A stretch of DNA of 64,000 bases from Loripinus fragilis (Eukaryota > Mollusca > Bivalvia > Lucinida > Lucinidae): contig CAXHUL010000257.1 in NCBI GenBank assembly GCA_964019695.1, positions 620,001 to 684,000 on the forward strand, in the 5' to 3' direction. Below the pieces are notes generated by a model, which had not been told where the DNA came from, made no database searches, and saw only the letters and a list, made by a program, of their open reading frames with translations. The translations under genes and the position numbers were made by a program. Shown here in pieces: positions 38,701-52,350 of the stretch. Numbering within the stretch: position 1 is the stretch's first letter; every line of letters starts with the position of its first letter.

Positions 38701-40901
38701 GCTTACTCGGGTGTGAAAATTATCATTGTGCGCGCGCGCCCCGGACTGCAATTATGATATTTCCTGTTTTCCCATTGGGCCCAAGGCAAATGGGGATAGC
38801 GGTTGTACGCGCTTTCTAAGGCTCTGATCGCTTTTAGATTTTGCACGCGGATAGGGCCAACAGAGCCGCAGGTATTGCCATGCGCACCCGCCCGCAACAA
38901 TGTTTCGATACCGAGTTATCGGGGTGTGGAAGTCCGCCGCCCCGAAGCTTTACGCGCTTCCGTCTCGCGAACTACTATTTTCATCATGCCCACACGGGCA
39001 TCAGTTTGTAGTACGGGAGGCCGTCTACAAATGGTGAAAATTTCAAAGCGTTCCGTCGGGAAATTAAAAAGTTATGAGCATTAGAAGATCTTCCCATTAG
39101 GCCCCATTAGGCCACAGTAGCCGACCGGGCCTAAAACTTGCGCGGGTCACTTTCACGGACGGGCTCGAAACTGGTGCCAGAAGTTAGCCCCCGACCAGAG
39201 CTTCATTGTGAGGCATTGCGTAAAATTTTCCGTCCCCCGAGTGCCGAGCAATAGCCCCTGAAAGGGCTTTTGGCACAATTTTCACGCCCTTATTTGAGCC
39301 ACTTGTAGCCGAAGGAATTTTGCGCAAATGACTGAGAGGTGCTCCTGGGCACTGCTCATCACTTTGCAATAGGTTCCGGGGCTTTTCGCGAAGGTCGCGT
39401 TTTCTCAAACTTTGATGGCATTAGTGGGTGGGGTGTGAAAACCTCCGAATGCATGGTTCTCAGCTCCTGCTGTGGGCAGCAAGCCAATTTTTTTTCCAAA
39501 ATGTTGACCTATAAAAGAGCTTACTCGGGTGTGAAAATTATCATTGTGCGCGCGCGCCCCGGACCGCAATTATGATATTTCCTGTTTTCCCATAGGGCCC
39601 AAGGCAAATGGGGATAGCGGTTGTACGCGCTTTCTAAGGCTCTGATCGCTTTTAGATTTTGCACGCGGATAGGGCCAACAGAGGCGCAGGTATTGCCATG
39701 CGCACCCGCCCGCAACAATGTTTCGATACCGAGTTATCGGGGTGTGGAAGTCCGCCGCCCCGAAGCTTTACGCGCTTCCGTCTCGCGAACTACTATTTTC
39801 ATCATGCCCACACGGGCATCAGTTTGTAGTACGGGAGGCCGTCTACAAATGGTGAAAATTTCAAAGCGTTCCGTCGGGAAATTAAAAAGTTATGAGCATT
39901 AGAAGATCTTCCCATTAGGCCCCATTAGGCCACAGTAGCCGACCGGGCCTAAAACTTGCGCTGGTCACTTTCACGGACGGGCTCGAAACTGGTGCCAGAA
40001 GTTAGCCCCCGACCAGAGCTTCATTGTGAGGCATTGCGTAAAATTTTCCGTCCCCCGAGTGCCGAGCAATAGCCCCTGAAAGGGCTTTCGGCACAATTTT
40101 CACGCCCTTATTTGAGCCACTTGTAGCCAAAGGAATTTTGCGCAAATGACTGAGAGGTGCTCCTGGGCACTGCTCATCACTTTGCAATAGGTTCCGGGGC
40201 TTTTCGCGAAGGTCGCGTTTTCTCAAACTTTGATGGCATTAGTGGGTGGGGTGTGAAAACCTCCGAATGCATGGTTCTCAGCTCCTGCTGTGGGCAGCAA
40301 GCCAATTTTTTTTCCAAAATGTTGACCTATAAAAGAGCTTACTCGGGTGTGAAAATTATCATTGTGCGCGCGCGCCCCGGACCGCAATTATGATATTTCC
40401 TGTTTTCCCATAGGGCCCAAGGCAAATGGGGATAGCGGTTGTACGCGCTTTCTAAGGCTCTGATCGCTTTTAGATTTTGCACGCGGATAGGGCCAACAGA
40501 GGCGCAGGTATTGCCATGCGCACCCGCCCGCAACAATGTTTCGATACCGAGTTATCGGGGTGTGGAAGTCCGCCGCCCCGAAGCTTTACGCGCTTCCGTC
40601 TCGCGAACTACTATTTTTATCATGCCCACACGGGCATCAGTTTGTAGTACGGGAGGCCGTCTACATATGGTGAAAATTTCAAAGCGTTCCGTCGGGAAAT
40701 TAAAAAGTTATGAGCATTAGAAGATCTTCCCATTAGGCCCCATTAGGCCACAGTAGCCGACCGGGCCTAAAACTTGCGCGGGTCACTTTCACGGACGGGC
40801 TCGAAACTGGTGCCAGAAGTTAGCCCCCGACCAGAGCTTCATTGTGAGGCATTGCGTAAAATTTTCCGTCCCCCGAGTGCCGAGCAATAGCCCCTGAAAG
40901 G
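32721..40901. repeat. Satellite units U41-U50
   Basis: Starts: 32721, 33539, 34357, 35175, 35993, 36812, 37630, 38448, 39266, 40084. Variants: U41 82T, 601T; U42 82T, 286T, 343T, 602T, 659G, 696T; U43 124G, 509A, 675T; U44 264C; U45 82T, 287A, 343T, 679A and a one-base gain at 779-784 (819 bp); U46 286T, 601T, 603C; U47 125A, 126C, 343T, 353T, 382G, 696T; U48 172A, 300T, 329T, 419C; U49 6T, 697T; U50 46A, 535T, 583T. The combinations 82T, 286T, 343T, 601T and 696T recur in shuffled arrangement, with 601T and 696T at exactly 5-unit spacing. Confidence 0.93.
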
Positions 40902-43900
40902 GCTTTCGGCACAATTTTCACGCCCTTATTTGAGCCACTTGTAGCCGAAGGAATTTTGCGCAAATGACTGAGAGGTGCTCCTGGGCACTGCTCATCACTT
41001 TGCAATAGGTTCCGGGGCTTTTCGCGAAGGTCGCGTTTTCTCAAACTTTGATGGCATTAGTGGGTGGGGTGTGAAAACCTCCGAATGCATGGTTCTCAGC
41101 TCCTGCTGTGGGCAGCAAGCCAATTTTTTTTCCAAAATGTTGACCTATAAAAGAGCTTACTCGGGTGTGAAAATTATCATTGTGCGCGCACGCCCCGGAC
41201 CGCAATTATGATATTTCCTGTTTTCCCATAGGGCCCAAGGCAAATGGGGATAGCGGTTGTACGCGCTTTCTAAGGCTCTGATCGCTTTTAGATTTTGCAC
41301 GCGGATAGGGCCAACAGAGGCGCAGGTATTGCCATGCGCACCCGCCCGCAACAATGTTTCGATACCAAGTTATCGGGGTGTGGAAGTCCGCCGCCCCGAA
41401 GCTTTACGCGCTTCCGTCTCGCGAACTACTATTTTTATCATGCCCACACGGGCATCAGTTTGTAGTACGGGAGGCCGTCTACATATGGTGAAAATTTCAA
41501 AGCGTTCCGTCGGGAAATTAAAAAGTTATGAGCATTAGAAGATCTTCCCATTAGGCCCCATTAGGCCACAGTAGCCGACCGGGCCTAAAACTTGCGCGGG
41601 TCACTTTCACGGACGGGCTCGAAACTGGTGCCAGAAGTTAGCCCCCGACCAGAGCTTCATTGTGAGGCATTGCGTAAAATTTTCCGTCCCCCGAGTGCCG
41701 AGCAATAGCCCCTGAAAGGGCTTTCGGCACAATTTTCACGCCCTTATTTGAGCCACTTGTAGCCGAAGGAATTTTGCGCAAATGACTGAGAGGTGCTCCT
41801 GGGCACTGCTCATCACTTTGCAATAGGTTCCGGGGCTTTTCGCGAAGGTCGCGTTTTCTCAAACTTTGATGGCATTAGTGGGTGGGGTGTGAAAACCTCC
41901 GAATGCATGGTTCTCAGCTCCTGCTGTGGGCAGCAAGCCAATTTTTTTTCCAAAATGTTGACCTATAAAAGAGCTTACTCGGGTGTGAAAATTTTCATTG
42001 TGCGCGCGCGCCCCGGACCGCAATTATGATATTTCCTGTTTTCCCATAGGGCCCAAGGCAATTGGGGATAGCGGTTGTACGCGCTTTCTAAGGCTCTGAT
42101 CGCTTTTAGATTTTGCACGCGGATAGGGCCAACAGAGGCGCAGGTATTGCCATGCGCACCCGCCCGCAACAATGTTTCGATACCGAGTTATCGGGGTGTG
42201 GAAGTCCGCCGCCCCGAAGCTTTACGCGCTTCCGTCTCGCGAACTACTATTTTCATCATGCCCACACGGGCATCAGTTTGTAGTACGGGAGGCCGTCTAC
42301 AAATGGTGAAAATTTCAAAGCGTTCCGTCGGGAAATTAAAAAGTTATGAGCATTAGAAGATCTTCCCATTAGGCCCCATTAGGCCACAGTAGCCGACCGG
42401 GCCTAAAACTTGCGCGGGTCACTTTCACGGACGGGCTCGAAACTGGTGCCAGAAGTTAGCCCCCGACCAGAGCTTCATTGTGAGGTATTGCGTAAAATTT
42501 TCCGTCCCCCGAGTGCCGAGCAATAGCCCCTGAAAGGGCTTTCGGCACAATTTTCACGCCCTTATTTGAGCCACTTGTAGCCGAAGGAATTTTGCGCAAA
42601 TGACTGAGAGGTGCTCCTGGGCACTGCTCATCACTTTGCAATAGGTTCCGGGGCTTTTCGCGAAGGTCGCGTTTTCTCAAACTTTGATGGCATTAGTGGG
42701 TGGGGTGTGAAAACCTCCGAATGCATGGTTCTCAGCTCCTGCTGTGGGCAGCAAGCCAATTTTTTTTCCAAAATGTTGACCTATAAAAGAGCTTACTCGG
42801 GTGTGAAAATTATCATTGTGCGCGCGCGCCCCGGACCGCAATTATGATATTTCCTGTTTTCCCATAAGGCCCAAGGCAAATGGGGATAGCGGTTGTACGC
42901 GCTTTCTAAGGCTCTGATCGCTTTTAGATTTTGCACGCGGATAGGGCCAACAGAGGCGCAGGTATTGCCATGCGCACCCGCCCGCAACAATGTTTCGATA
43001 CCGAGTTATCAGGGTGTGGAAGTCCGCCGCCCCGAAGCTTTACGCGCTTCCGTCTCGCGAACTACTATTTTCATCATGCCCACACGGGCATCAGTTTGTA
43101 GTACGGGAGGCCGTCTACAAATGGTGAAAATTTCAAAGCGTTCCGTCGGGAAATTAAAAAGTTATGAGCATTAGAAGATCTTCCCATTAGGCCCCATTAG
43201 GCCACAGTAGCCGACCGGGCCTAAAACTTGCGCGGGTCACTTTCACGGACGGGCTCGAAACTGGTGCCAGAAGTTAGCCCCCGACCAGAGCTTCATTGTG
43301 AGGCATTGCGTAAAATTTTCCGTCCCCCGAGTGCCGAGCAATAGCCCCTGAAAGGGCTTTCGGCACAATTTTCACGCCCTTATTTGAGCCACTTGTAGCC
43401 AAAGGAATTTTGCGCAAATGACTGAGAGGTGCTCCTGGGCACTGCTCATCACTTTGCAATAGGTTCCGGGGCTTTTCGCGAAGGTCGCGTTATCTCAAAC
43501 TTTGATGGCATTAGTGGGTGGGGTGTAAAACCTCCGAATGCATGGTTCTCAGCTCCTGCTGTGGGCAGCAAGCCAATTTTTTTTCCAAAATGTTGACCTA
43601 TAAAAGAGCTTACTCGGGTGTGAAAATTATCATTGTGCGCGCGCGCCCCGGACCGCAATTATGATATTTCCTGTTTTCCCATAGGGCCCAAGGCAATTGG
43701 GGATAGCGGTTGTACGCGCTTTCTAAGGCTCTGATCGCTTTTAGATTTTGCACGCGGATAGGGCCAACAGAGGCGCAGGTATTGCCATGCGCACCCGCCC
43801 GCAACAATGTTTCGATACCGAGTTATCGGGGTGTGGAAGTCCGCCGCCCCGAAGCTTTACGCGCTTCCGTCTCGCGAACTACTATTTTCATCATGCCCAC

Positions 43901-44171
43901 ACGGGCATCAGTTTGTAGTACGGGAGGCCGTCTACAAATGGTGAAAATTTCAAAGCGTTCCGTCGGGAAATTAAAAAGTTATGAGCATTAGAAGATCTTC
44001 CCATTAGGCCCCATTAGGCCACAGTAGCCGACCGGGCCTAAAACTTGCGCGGGTCACTTTCACGGACGGGCTCAAACTGGTGCCAGAAGTTAGCCCCCGA
44101 CCAGAGCTTCATTGTGAGGCATTGCGTAAAATTTTCCGTCCCCCGAGTGCCGAGCAATAGCCCCTGAAAGG
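40902..44171. repeat. Higher-order repeat block copy 1 (U51-U54)
   Basis: These four units carry in order 289A/535T/583T, then 343T/767T, then 330A/474A, then loss of G172 with 343T. The same ordered set appears 4,088 bases downstream in U56-U59. The guaranteed shared span runs from 41190 to 43697. Private changes in this copy are 466A, 275T, 46A, 137A and loss of G720. Simplest reading: a multi-unit segment was copied by unequal crossover or replication slippage, then both copies gained private mutations. Confidence 0.9.
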
Positions 44172-44989
44172 GCTTTCGGCACAATTTTCACGCCCTTATT
44201 TGAGCCACTTGTAGCCGAAGGAATTTTGCGCAAATGACTGAGAGGTGCTCCTGGGCACTGCTCATCACTTTGCAATAGGTTCCGGGGCTTTTCGCGAAGG
44301 TCGCGTTTTCTCAAACTTTGATGGCATTAGTGGGTGGGGTGTGAAAACCTCCTAATGCATGGTTCTCAGCTCCTGCTGTGGGCAGCAAGCCAATTTTTTT
44401 TCCAAAATGTTGACCTATAAAAGAGCTTACTCGGGTGTGAAAATTATCATTGTGCGCGCGCGCCCCGGACCGCAATTATGATATTTCCTGTTTTCCCATA
44501 GGGCCCAAGGCAAATGGGGATAGCGGTTGTACGCGCTTTCTAAGGCTCTGATCGCTTTTAGATTTTGCACGCGGATAGGGCCAACAGAGGCGCAGGTATT
44601 GCCATGCGCACCCGCCCGCAACAATGTTTCGATACCGAGTTATCGGGGTGTGGAAGTCCGCCGCCCCGAAGCTTTACGCGCTTCCGTCTCGCGAACTACT
44701 ATTTTCATCATGCCCACATGGGCATCAGTTTGTAGTACGGGAGGCCGTCTACAAATGGTGAAAATTTCAAAGCGTTCCGTCGGGAAATTAAAAAGTTATG
44801 AGCATTAGAAGATCTTCCCATTAGGCCCCATTAGGCCACAGTAGCCGACCGGGCCTAAAACTTGCGCGGGTCACTTTCACGGACGGGCTCGAAACTGGTG
44901 CCAGAAGTTAGCCCCCGACCAGAGCTTCATTGTGAGGCATTGCGTAAAATTTTCCGTCCCCCGAGTGCCGAGCAATAGCCCCTGAAAGG

Positions 44990-47900
44990 GCTTTCGGCAC
45001 AATTTTCACGCCCTTATTTGAGCCACTTGTAGCCGAAGGAATTTTGCGCAAATGACTGAGAGGTGCTCCTGGGCACTGCTCATCACTTTGCAATAGGTTC
45101 CGGGGCTTTTCGCGAAGGTCGCGTTTTCTCAAACTTTGATGGCATTAGTGGGTGGGGTGTGAAAACCTCCGAATGCATGGTTCTCAGCTCCTGCTGTGGG
45201 CAGCAAGCCAATTTTTTTTCCAAAATGTTGACCTATAAAAGAGCTTACTCGGGTGTGAAAATTATCATTGTGCGCGCACGCCCCGGACCGCAATTATGAT
45301 ATTTCCTGTTTTCCCATAGGGCCCAAGGCAAATGGGGATAGCGGTTGTACGCGCTTTCTAAGGCTCTGATCGCTTTTAGATTTTGCACGCGGATAGGGCC
45401 AACAGAGGCGCAGGTATTGACATGCGCACCCGCCCGCAACAATGTTTCGATACCGAGTTATCGGGGTGTGGAAGTCCGCCGCCCCGAAGCTTTACGCGCT
45501 TCCGTCTCGCGAACTACTATTTTTATCATGCCCACACGGGCATCAGTTTGTAGTACGGGAGGCCGTCTACATATGGTGAAAATTTCAAAGCGTTCCGTCG
45601 GGAAATTAAAAAGTTATGAGCATTAGAAGATCTTCCCATTAGGCCCCATTAGGCCACAGTAGCCGACCGGGCCTAAAACTTGCGCGGGTCACTTTCACGG
45701 ACGGGCTCGAAACTGGTGCCAGAAGTTAGCCCCCGACCAGAGCTTCATTGTGAGGCATTGCGTAAAATTTTCCGTCCCCCGAGTGCCGAGCAATAGCCCC
45801 TGAAAGGGCTTTCGGCACAATTTTCACGCCCTTATTTGAGCCACTTGTAGCCGAAGGAATTTTGCGCAAATGACTGAGAGGTGCTCCTGGGCACTGCTCA
45901 TCACTTTGCAATAGGTTCCGGGGCTTTTCGCGAAGGTCGCGTTTTCTCAAACTTTGATGGCATTAGTGGGTGGGGTGTGAAAACCTCCGAATGCATGGTT
46001 CTCAGCTCCTGCTGTGGGCAGCAAGCCAATTTTTTTTCCAAAATGTTGACCTATAAAAGAGCTTACTCGGGTGTGAAAATTATCATTGTGCGCGCGCGCC
46101 CCGGACCGCAATTATGATATTTCCTGTTTTCCCATAGGGCCCAAGGCAATTGGGGATAGCGGTTGTACGCGCTTTCTAAGGCTCTGATCGCTTTTAGATT
46201 TTGCACGCGGATAGGGCCAACAGAGGCGCAGGTATTGCCATGTGCACCCGCCCGCAACAATGTTTCGATACCGAGTTATCGGGGTGTGGAAGTCCGCCGC
46301 CCCGAAGCTTTACGCGCTTCCGTCTCGCGAACTACTATTTTCATCATGCCCACACGGGCATCAGTTTGTAGTACGGGAGGCCGTCTACAAATGATGAAAA
46401 TTTCAAAGCGTTCCGTCGGGAAATTAAAAAGTTATGAGCATTAGAAGATCTTCCCATTAGGCCCCATTAGGCCACAGTAGCCGACCGGGCCTAAAACTTG
46501 CGCGGGTCACTTTCACGGACGGGCTCGAAACTGGTGCCAGAAGTTAGCCCCCGACCAGAGCTTCATTGTGAGGTATTGCGTAAAATTTTCCGTCCCCCGA
46601 GTGCCGAGCAATAGCCCCTGAAAGGGCTTTCGGCACAATTTTCACGCCCTTATTTGAGCCACTTGTAGCCGAAGGAATTTTGCGCAAATGACTGAGAGGT
46701 GCTCCTGGGCACTGCTCATCACTTTGCAATAGGTTCCGGGGCTTTTCGCGAAGGTCGCGTTTTCTCAAACTTTGATGGCATTAGTGGGTGGGGTGTGAAA
46801 ACCTCCGAATGCATGGTTCTCAGCTCCTGCTGTGGGCAGCAAGCCAATTTTTTTTCCAAAATGTTGACCTATAAAAGAGCTTACTCGGGTGTGAAAATTA
46901 TCATTGTGCGCGCGCGCCCCGGACCGCAATTATGATATTTCCTGTTTTCCCATAAGGCCCAAGGCAAATGGGGATAGCGGTTGTACGCGCTTTCTAAGGC
47001 TCTGATCGCTTTTAGATTTTGCACGCGGATAGGGCCAACAGAGGCGCAGGTATTGCCATGCGCACCCGCCCGCAACAATGTTTCGATACCGAGTTATCAG
47101 GGTGTGGAAGTCCGCCGCCCCGAAGCTTTACGCGCTTCCGTCTCGCGAACTACTATTTTCATCATGCCCACACGGGCATCAGTTTGTAGTACGGGAGGCC
47201 GTCTACAAATGGTGAAAATTTCAAAGCGTTCCGTCGGGAAATTAAAAAGTTATGAGCATTAGAAGATCTTCCCATTAGGCCCCATTAGGCCACAGTAGCC
47301 GACCGGGCCTAAAACTTGCGCGGGTCACTTTCACGGACGGGCTCGAAACTGGTGCCAGAAGTTAGCCCCCGACCAGAGCTTCATTGTGAGGCATTGCGTA
47401 AAATTTTCCGTCCCCCGAGTGCCGAGCAATAGCCCCTGAAAGGGCTTTCGGCACAATTTTCACGCCCTTATTTGAGCCACTTGTAGCCGAAGGAATTTTG
47501 CGCAAATGACTGAGAGGTGCTCCTGGGCACTGCTCATCACTTTGCAATAGGTTCCGGGGCTTTTCGCGAAGGTCGCGTTTTCTCAAACTTTGATGGCATT
47601 AGTGGGTGGGGTGTAAAACCTCCGAATGCATGGTTCTCAGCTCCTGCTGTGGGCAGCAAGCCAATTTTTTTTCCAAAATGTTGACCTATAAAAGAGCTTA
47701 CTCGGGTGTGAAAATTATCATTGTGCGCGCGCGCCCCGGACCGCAATTATGATATTTCCTGTTTTCCCATAGGGCCCAAGGCAATTGGGGATAGCGGTTG
47801 TACGCGCTTTCTAAGGCTCTGATCGCTTTTAGATTTTGCACGCGGATAGGGCCAACAGAGGCGCAGGTATTGCCATGCGCACCCGCCCGCAACAATGTTT

Positions 47901-48260
47901 CGATACCGAGTTATCGGGGTGTGGAAGTCCGCCGCCCCGAAGCTTTACGCGCTTCCGTCTCGCGAACTACTATTTTCATCATGCCCACACGGGCATCAGT
48001 TTGTAGTACGGGAGGCCGTCTACAAATGGTGAAAATTTCAAAGCGTTCCGTCGGGAAATTAAAAAGTTATGAGCATTAGAAGATCTTCCCATTAGGCCCC
48101 ATTAGGCCACAGTAGCCGACCGGGCCTAAAACTTGCGCGGGTCACTTTCACGGACGGGCTCGAAACTGGTGCCAGAAGTTAGCCCCCGACCAGAGCTTCA
48201 TTGTGAGGCATTGCGTAAAATTTTCCGTCCCCCGAGTGCCGAGCAATAGCCCCTGAAAGG
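44990..48260. repeat. Higher-order repeat block copy 2 (U56-U59)
   Basis: This is the second copy of the U51-U54 variant series; the shared span runs from 45278 to 47785. The spacing equals five units minus the two bases deleted in U54, which confirms register. Private changes here are 431A, 436T and 587A. The intervening unit U55 and the following unit U60 do not match each other or U50, so the shared block is about three to four units wide although the spacing is five. Confidence 0.9.
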
Positions 48261-51200
48261 GCTTTCGGCACAATTTTCACGCCCTTATTTGAGCCACTTG
48301 TAGCCGAAGGAATTTTGCGCAAATGACTGAGAGGTGCTCCTGGGCACTGCTCATCACTTTGCAATAGGTTCCGGGGCTTTTCGCGAAGGTCGCGTTTTCT
48401 CAAACTTTGATGGCATTAGTGGGTGGGGTGTGAAAACCTCCGAATGCATGGTTCTCAGCTCCTGCTGTGGGCAGCAAGCCAATTTTTTTTCCAAAATGTT
48501 GACCTATAAAAGAGCTTACTCGGGTGTGAAAATTATCATTGTGCGCGCGCGCCCCGGACCGCAATTATGATATTTCCTGTTTTCCCATAGGGCCCAAGGC
48601 AAATGGGGATAGCGGTTGTACGCGCTTTCTAAGGCTCTGATCGCTTTTAGATTTTGCACGCGGATAGGGCCAACAGAGGCGCAGGTATTGCCATGTGCAC
48701 CCGCCCGCAACAATGTTTCGATACCGAGTTATCGGGGTGTGGAAGTCCGCCGCCCCGAAGCTTTACGCGCTTCCGTCTCGCGAACTACTATTTTCATCAT
48801 GCGCACACGGGCATCAGTTTGTAGTACGGGAGGCCGTCTACAAATGGTGAAAATTTCAAAGCGTTCCGTCGGGAAATTAAAAAGTTATGAGCATTAGAAG
48901 ATCTTCCCATTAGGCCCCATTAGGCCACAGTAGCCGACCGGGCCTAAAACTTGCGCGGGTCACTTTCACGGACGGGCTCGAAACTGGTGCCAGAAGTTAG
49001 CCCCCGACCAGAGCTTCATTGTGAGGCATTGCGTAAAATTTTCCGTCCCCCGAGTGCCGAGCAATAGCCCCTGAAAGGGCTTTCGGCACAATTTTCACGC
49101 CCTTATTTGAGCCACTTGTAGCCGAAGGAATTTTGCGCAAATGACTGAGAGGTGCTCCTGGGCACTGCTCATCACTTTGCAATAGGTTCCGGGGCTTTTC
49201 GCGAAGGTCGCGTTTTCTCAAACTTTGATGGCATTAGTGGGTGGGGTGTGAAAACCTCCGAATGCATGGTTCTCAGCTCCTGCTGTGGGCAGCAAGCCAA
49301 TTTTTTTTCCAAAATGTTGACCTATAAAAGAGCTTACTCGGGTGTGAAAATTATCATTGTGCACGGGCGCCCCGGACCGCAATTATGATATTTCCTGTTT
49401 TCCAATAGGGCCCAAGGCAATTGGGGATAGCGGTTGTACGCGCTTTCTAAGGCTCTGATCGCTTTTAGATTTTGCACGCGGATAGGGCCAACAGAGGCGC
49501 AGGTATTGCCATGCGCACCCGCCCGCAACAATGTTTCGATACCGTGTTATCGGGGTGTGGAAGTCCGCAGCCCCGAAGCTTTACGCGCTTCCGTCTCGCG
49601 AACTACTATTTTCATCATGCCCACACGGGCATCAGTTTGTAGTACGGGAGGCCGTCTACAAATGGTGAAAATTTCAAAGCGTTCCGTCGGGAAATTAAAA
49701 AGTTATGAGCATTAGAAGATCTTCCCATTAGGCCCCATTAGGCCACAGTAGCCGACCGGGCCTAAAACTTGCGCGGGTCACTTTCACGGACGGGCTCGAA
49801 ACTGGTGCCAGAAGTTAGCCCCCGACCAGAGCTTCATTGTGAGGCATTGCGTAAAATTTTCCGTCCCCCGAGTGCCGAGCAATAGCCCCTGAAAGGGCTT
49901 TCGGCACAATTTTCACGCCCTTATTTGAGCCACTTGTAGCCGAAGGAATTTTGCGCAAATGACTGAGAGGTGCTCCTGGGCACTGCTCATCACTTTGCAA
50001 TAGGTTCCGGGGCTTTTCGCGAAGGTCGCGTTTTCTCAAACTTTGATGGCATTAGTGGGTGGGGTGTGAAAACCTCCGAATGCATGGTTCTCAGCTCCTG
50101 CTGTGGGCAGCAAGCCAATTTTTTTTCCAAAATGTTGACCTATAAAAGAGCTTACTCGGGTGTGAAAATTATCATTGTGCGCGCGCGCCCCAGACCGCAA
50201 TTATGATATTTCCTGTTTTCCCATAGGGCCCAAGGCAAATGGGGATAGCGGTTGTACGCGCTTTCTAAGGCTCTGATCGCTTTTAGATTTTGCACGCGGA
50301 TAGGGCCAACAGAGGCGCAGGTATTGCCATGCGCACCCGCCCGCAACAATGTTTTGATACCGAGTTATCGGGGTGTGGAAGTCCGCCGCCCCGAAGCTTT
50401 ATGCGCTTCCGTCTCGCGAACTACTATTTTCATCATGCCCACACGGGCATCAGTTTGTAGTACGGGAGGCCGTCTACAAATGGTGAAAATTTCAAAGCGT
50501 TCCGTCGGGAAATTAAAAAGTTATGAGCATTAGAAGATCTTCCCATTAGGCCCCATTAGGCCACAGTAGCCGACCGGGCCTAAAACTTGCGCGGGTCACT
50601 TTCACGGACGGGCTCGAAACTGGTGCCAGAAGTTAGCCCCCGACCAGAGCTTCATTGTGAGGCATTGCGTAAAATTTTCCGTCCCCCGAGTGCCGAGCAA
50701 TAGCCCCTGAAAGGGCTTTCGGCACAATTTTCACGCCCTTATTTGAGCCACTTGTAGCCGAAGGAATTTTGCGCAAATGACTGAGAGGTGCTCCTGGGCA
50801 CTGCTCATCACTTTGCAATAGGTTCCGGGGCTTTTCGCGAAGGTCGCGTTTTCTCAAACTTTGATGGCATTAGTGGGTGGGGTGTGAAAACCTCCGAATG
50901 CATGGTTCTCAGCTCCTGCTGTGGGCAGCAAGCCAATTTTTTTTCCAAAATGTTGACCTATAAAAGAGCTTACTCGGGTGTGAAAATTATCATTGTGCGC
51001 GCGCGCCCCAGACCGCAATTACGATATTTCCTGTTTTCCCATAGGGCCCAAGGCAATTGGGGATAGCGGTTGTACGCGCTTTCTAAGGCTCTGATCGCTT
51101 TTAGATTTTGCACGCGGATAGGGCCAACAGAGGCGCAGGTATTGCCATGCGCACCCGCCCGCAACAATGTTTCGATACCGAGTTATCGGGGTGTGGAAGT

Positions 51201-52350
51201 CCGCCGCCCCGAAGCTTTACGCGCTTCCGTCTCGCGAACTACTATTTTCATCATGCCCACACGGGCATCAGTTTGTAGTACGGGAGGCCGTCTACAAATG
51301 GTGAAAATTTCAAAGCGTTCCGTCGGGAAATTAAAAAGTTATGAGCATTAGAAGATCTTCCCATTAGGCCCCATTAGGCCACAGTAGCCGACCGGGCCTA
51401 AAACTTGCGCGGGTCACTTTCACGGACGGGCTCGAAACTGGTGCCAGAAGTTAGCCCCCGACCAGAGCTTCATTGTAAGGCATTGCGTAAAATTTTCCGT
51501 CCCCCGAGTGCCGAGCAATAGCCCCTGAAAGGGCTTTCGGCACAATTTTCACGCCCTTATTTGAGCCACTTGTAGCCGAAGGAATTTTGCGCAAATGACT
51601 GAGAGGTGCTCCTGGGCACTGCTCATCACTTTGCAATAGGTTCCGGGGCTTTTCGCGAAGGTCGCGTTTTCTCAAACTTTGATGGCATTAGTGGGTGGGG
51701 TGTGAAAACCTCCTAATGCATGGTTCTCAGCTCCTGCTGTGGGCAGCAAGCCAATTTTTTTTCCAAAATGTTGACCTATAAAAGAGCTTACTCGGGTGTG
51801 AAAATTATCATTGTGCGCGCGCGCCCCGGACCGCAATTATGATATTTCCTGTTTTCCCATAGGGCCCAAGGCAAATGGGGATAGCGGTTGTACGCGCTTT
51901 CTAAGGCTCTGATCGCTTTTAGATTTTGCACGCGGATAGGGCCAACAGAGGCGCAGGTATTGCCATGCGCACCCGCCCGCAACAATGTTTCGATACCGAG
52001 TTATCGGGGTGTGGAAGTCCGCCGCCCCGAAGCTTTACGCGCTTCCGTCTCGCGAACTACTATTTTCATCATGCCCACACGGGCATCAGTTTGTAGTACG
52101 GGAGGCCGTCTACAAATGGTGAAAATTTCAAAGCGTTCCGTCGGGAAATTAAAAAGTTATGAGCATTAGAAGATCTTCCCATTAGGCCCCATTAGGCCAC
52201 AGTAGCCGACCGGGCCTAAAACTTGCGCGGGTCACTTTCACGGACGGGCTCGAAACTGGTGCCAGAAGTTAGCCCCCGACCAGAGCTTCATTGTGAGGCA
52301 TTGCGTAAAATTTTCCGTCCCCCGAGTGCCGAGCAATAGCCCCTGAAAGG

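Larger units (their letters stand above)
40902..49078. repeat. Satellite units U51-U60
   Basis: Starts: 40902, 41720, 42538, 43356, 44172, 44990, 45808, 46626, 47444, 48261. Variants: U51 289A, 466A, 535T, 583T; U52 275T, 343T, 767T; U53 330A, 474A; U54 46A, 137A, loss of G172, 343T, loss of G720 (816 bp); U55 182T, 548T; U56 289A, 431A, 535T, 583T; U57 343T, 436T, 587A, 767T; U58 330A, 474A; U59 loss of G172, 343T (817 bp); U60 436T, 543G. U51-U54 and U56-U59 carry the same ordered set of nine variants. Confidence 0.93.

Noticed and set aside
12270..39271. Shared 6T in U16, U38 and U49 as evidence of common descent
   Set aside because: This is a CpG transition at widely separated units with no linked variants, so recurrent deamination explains it.
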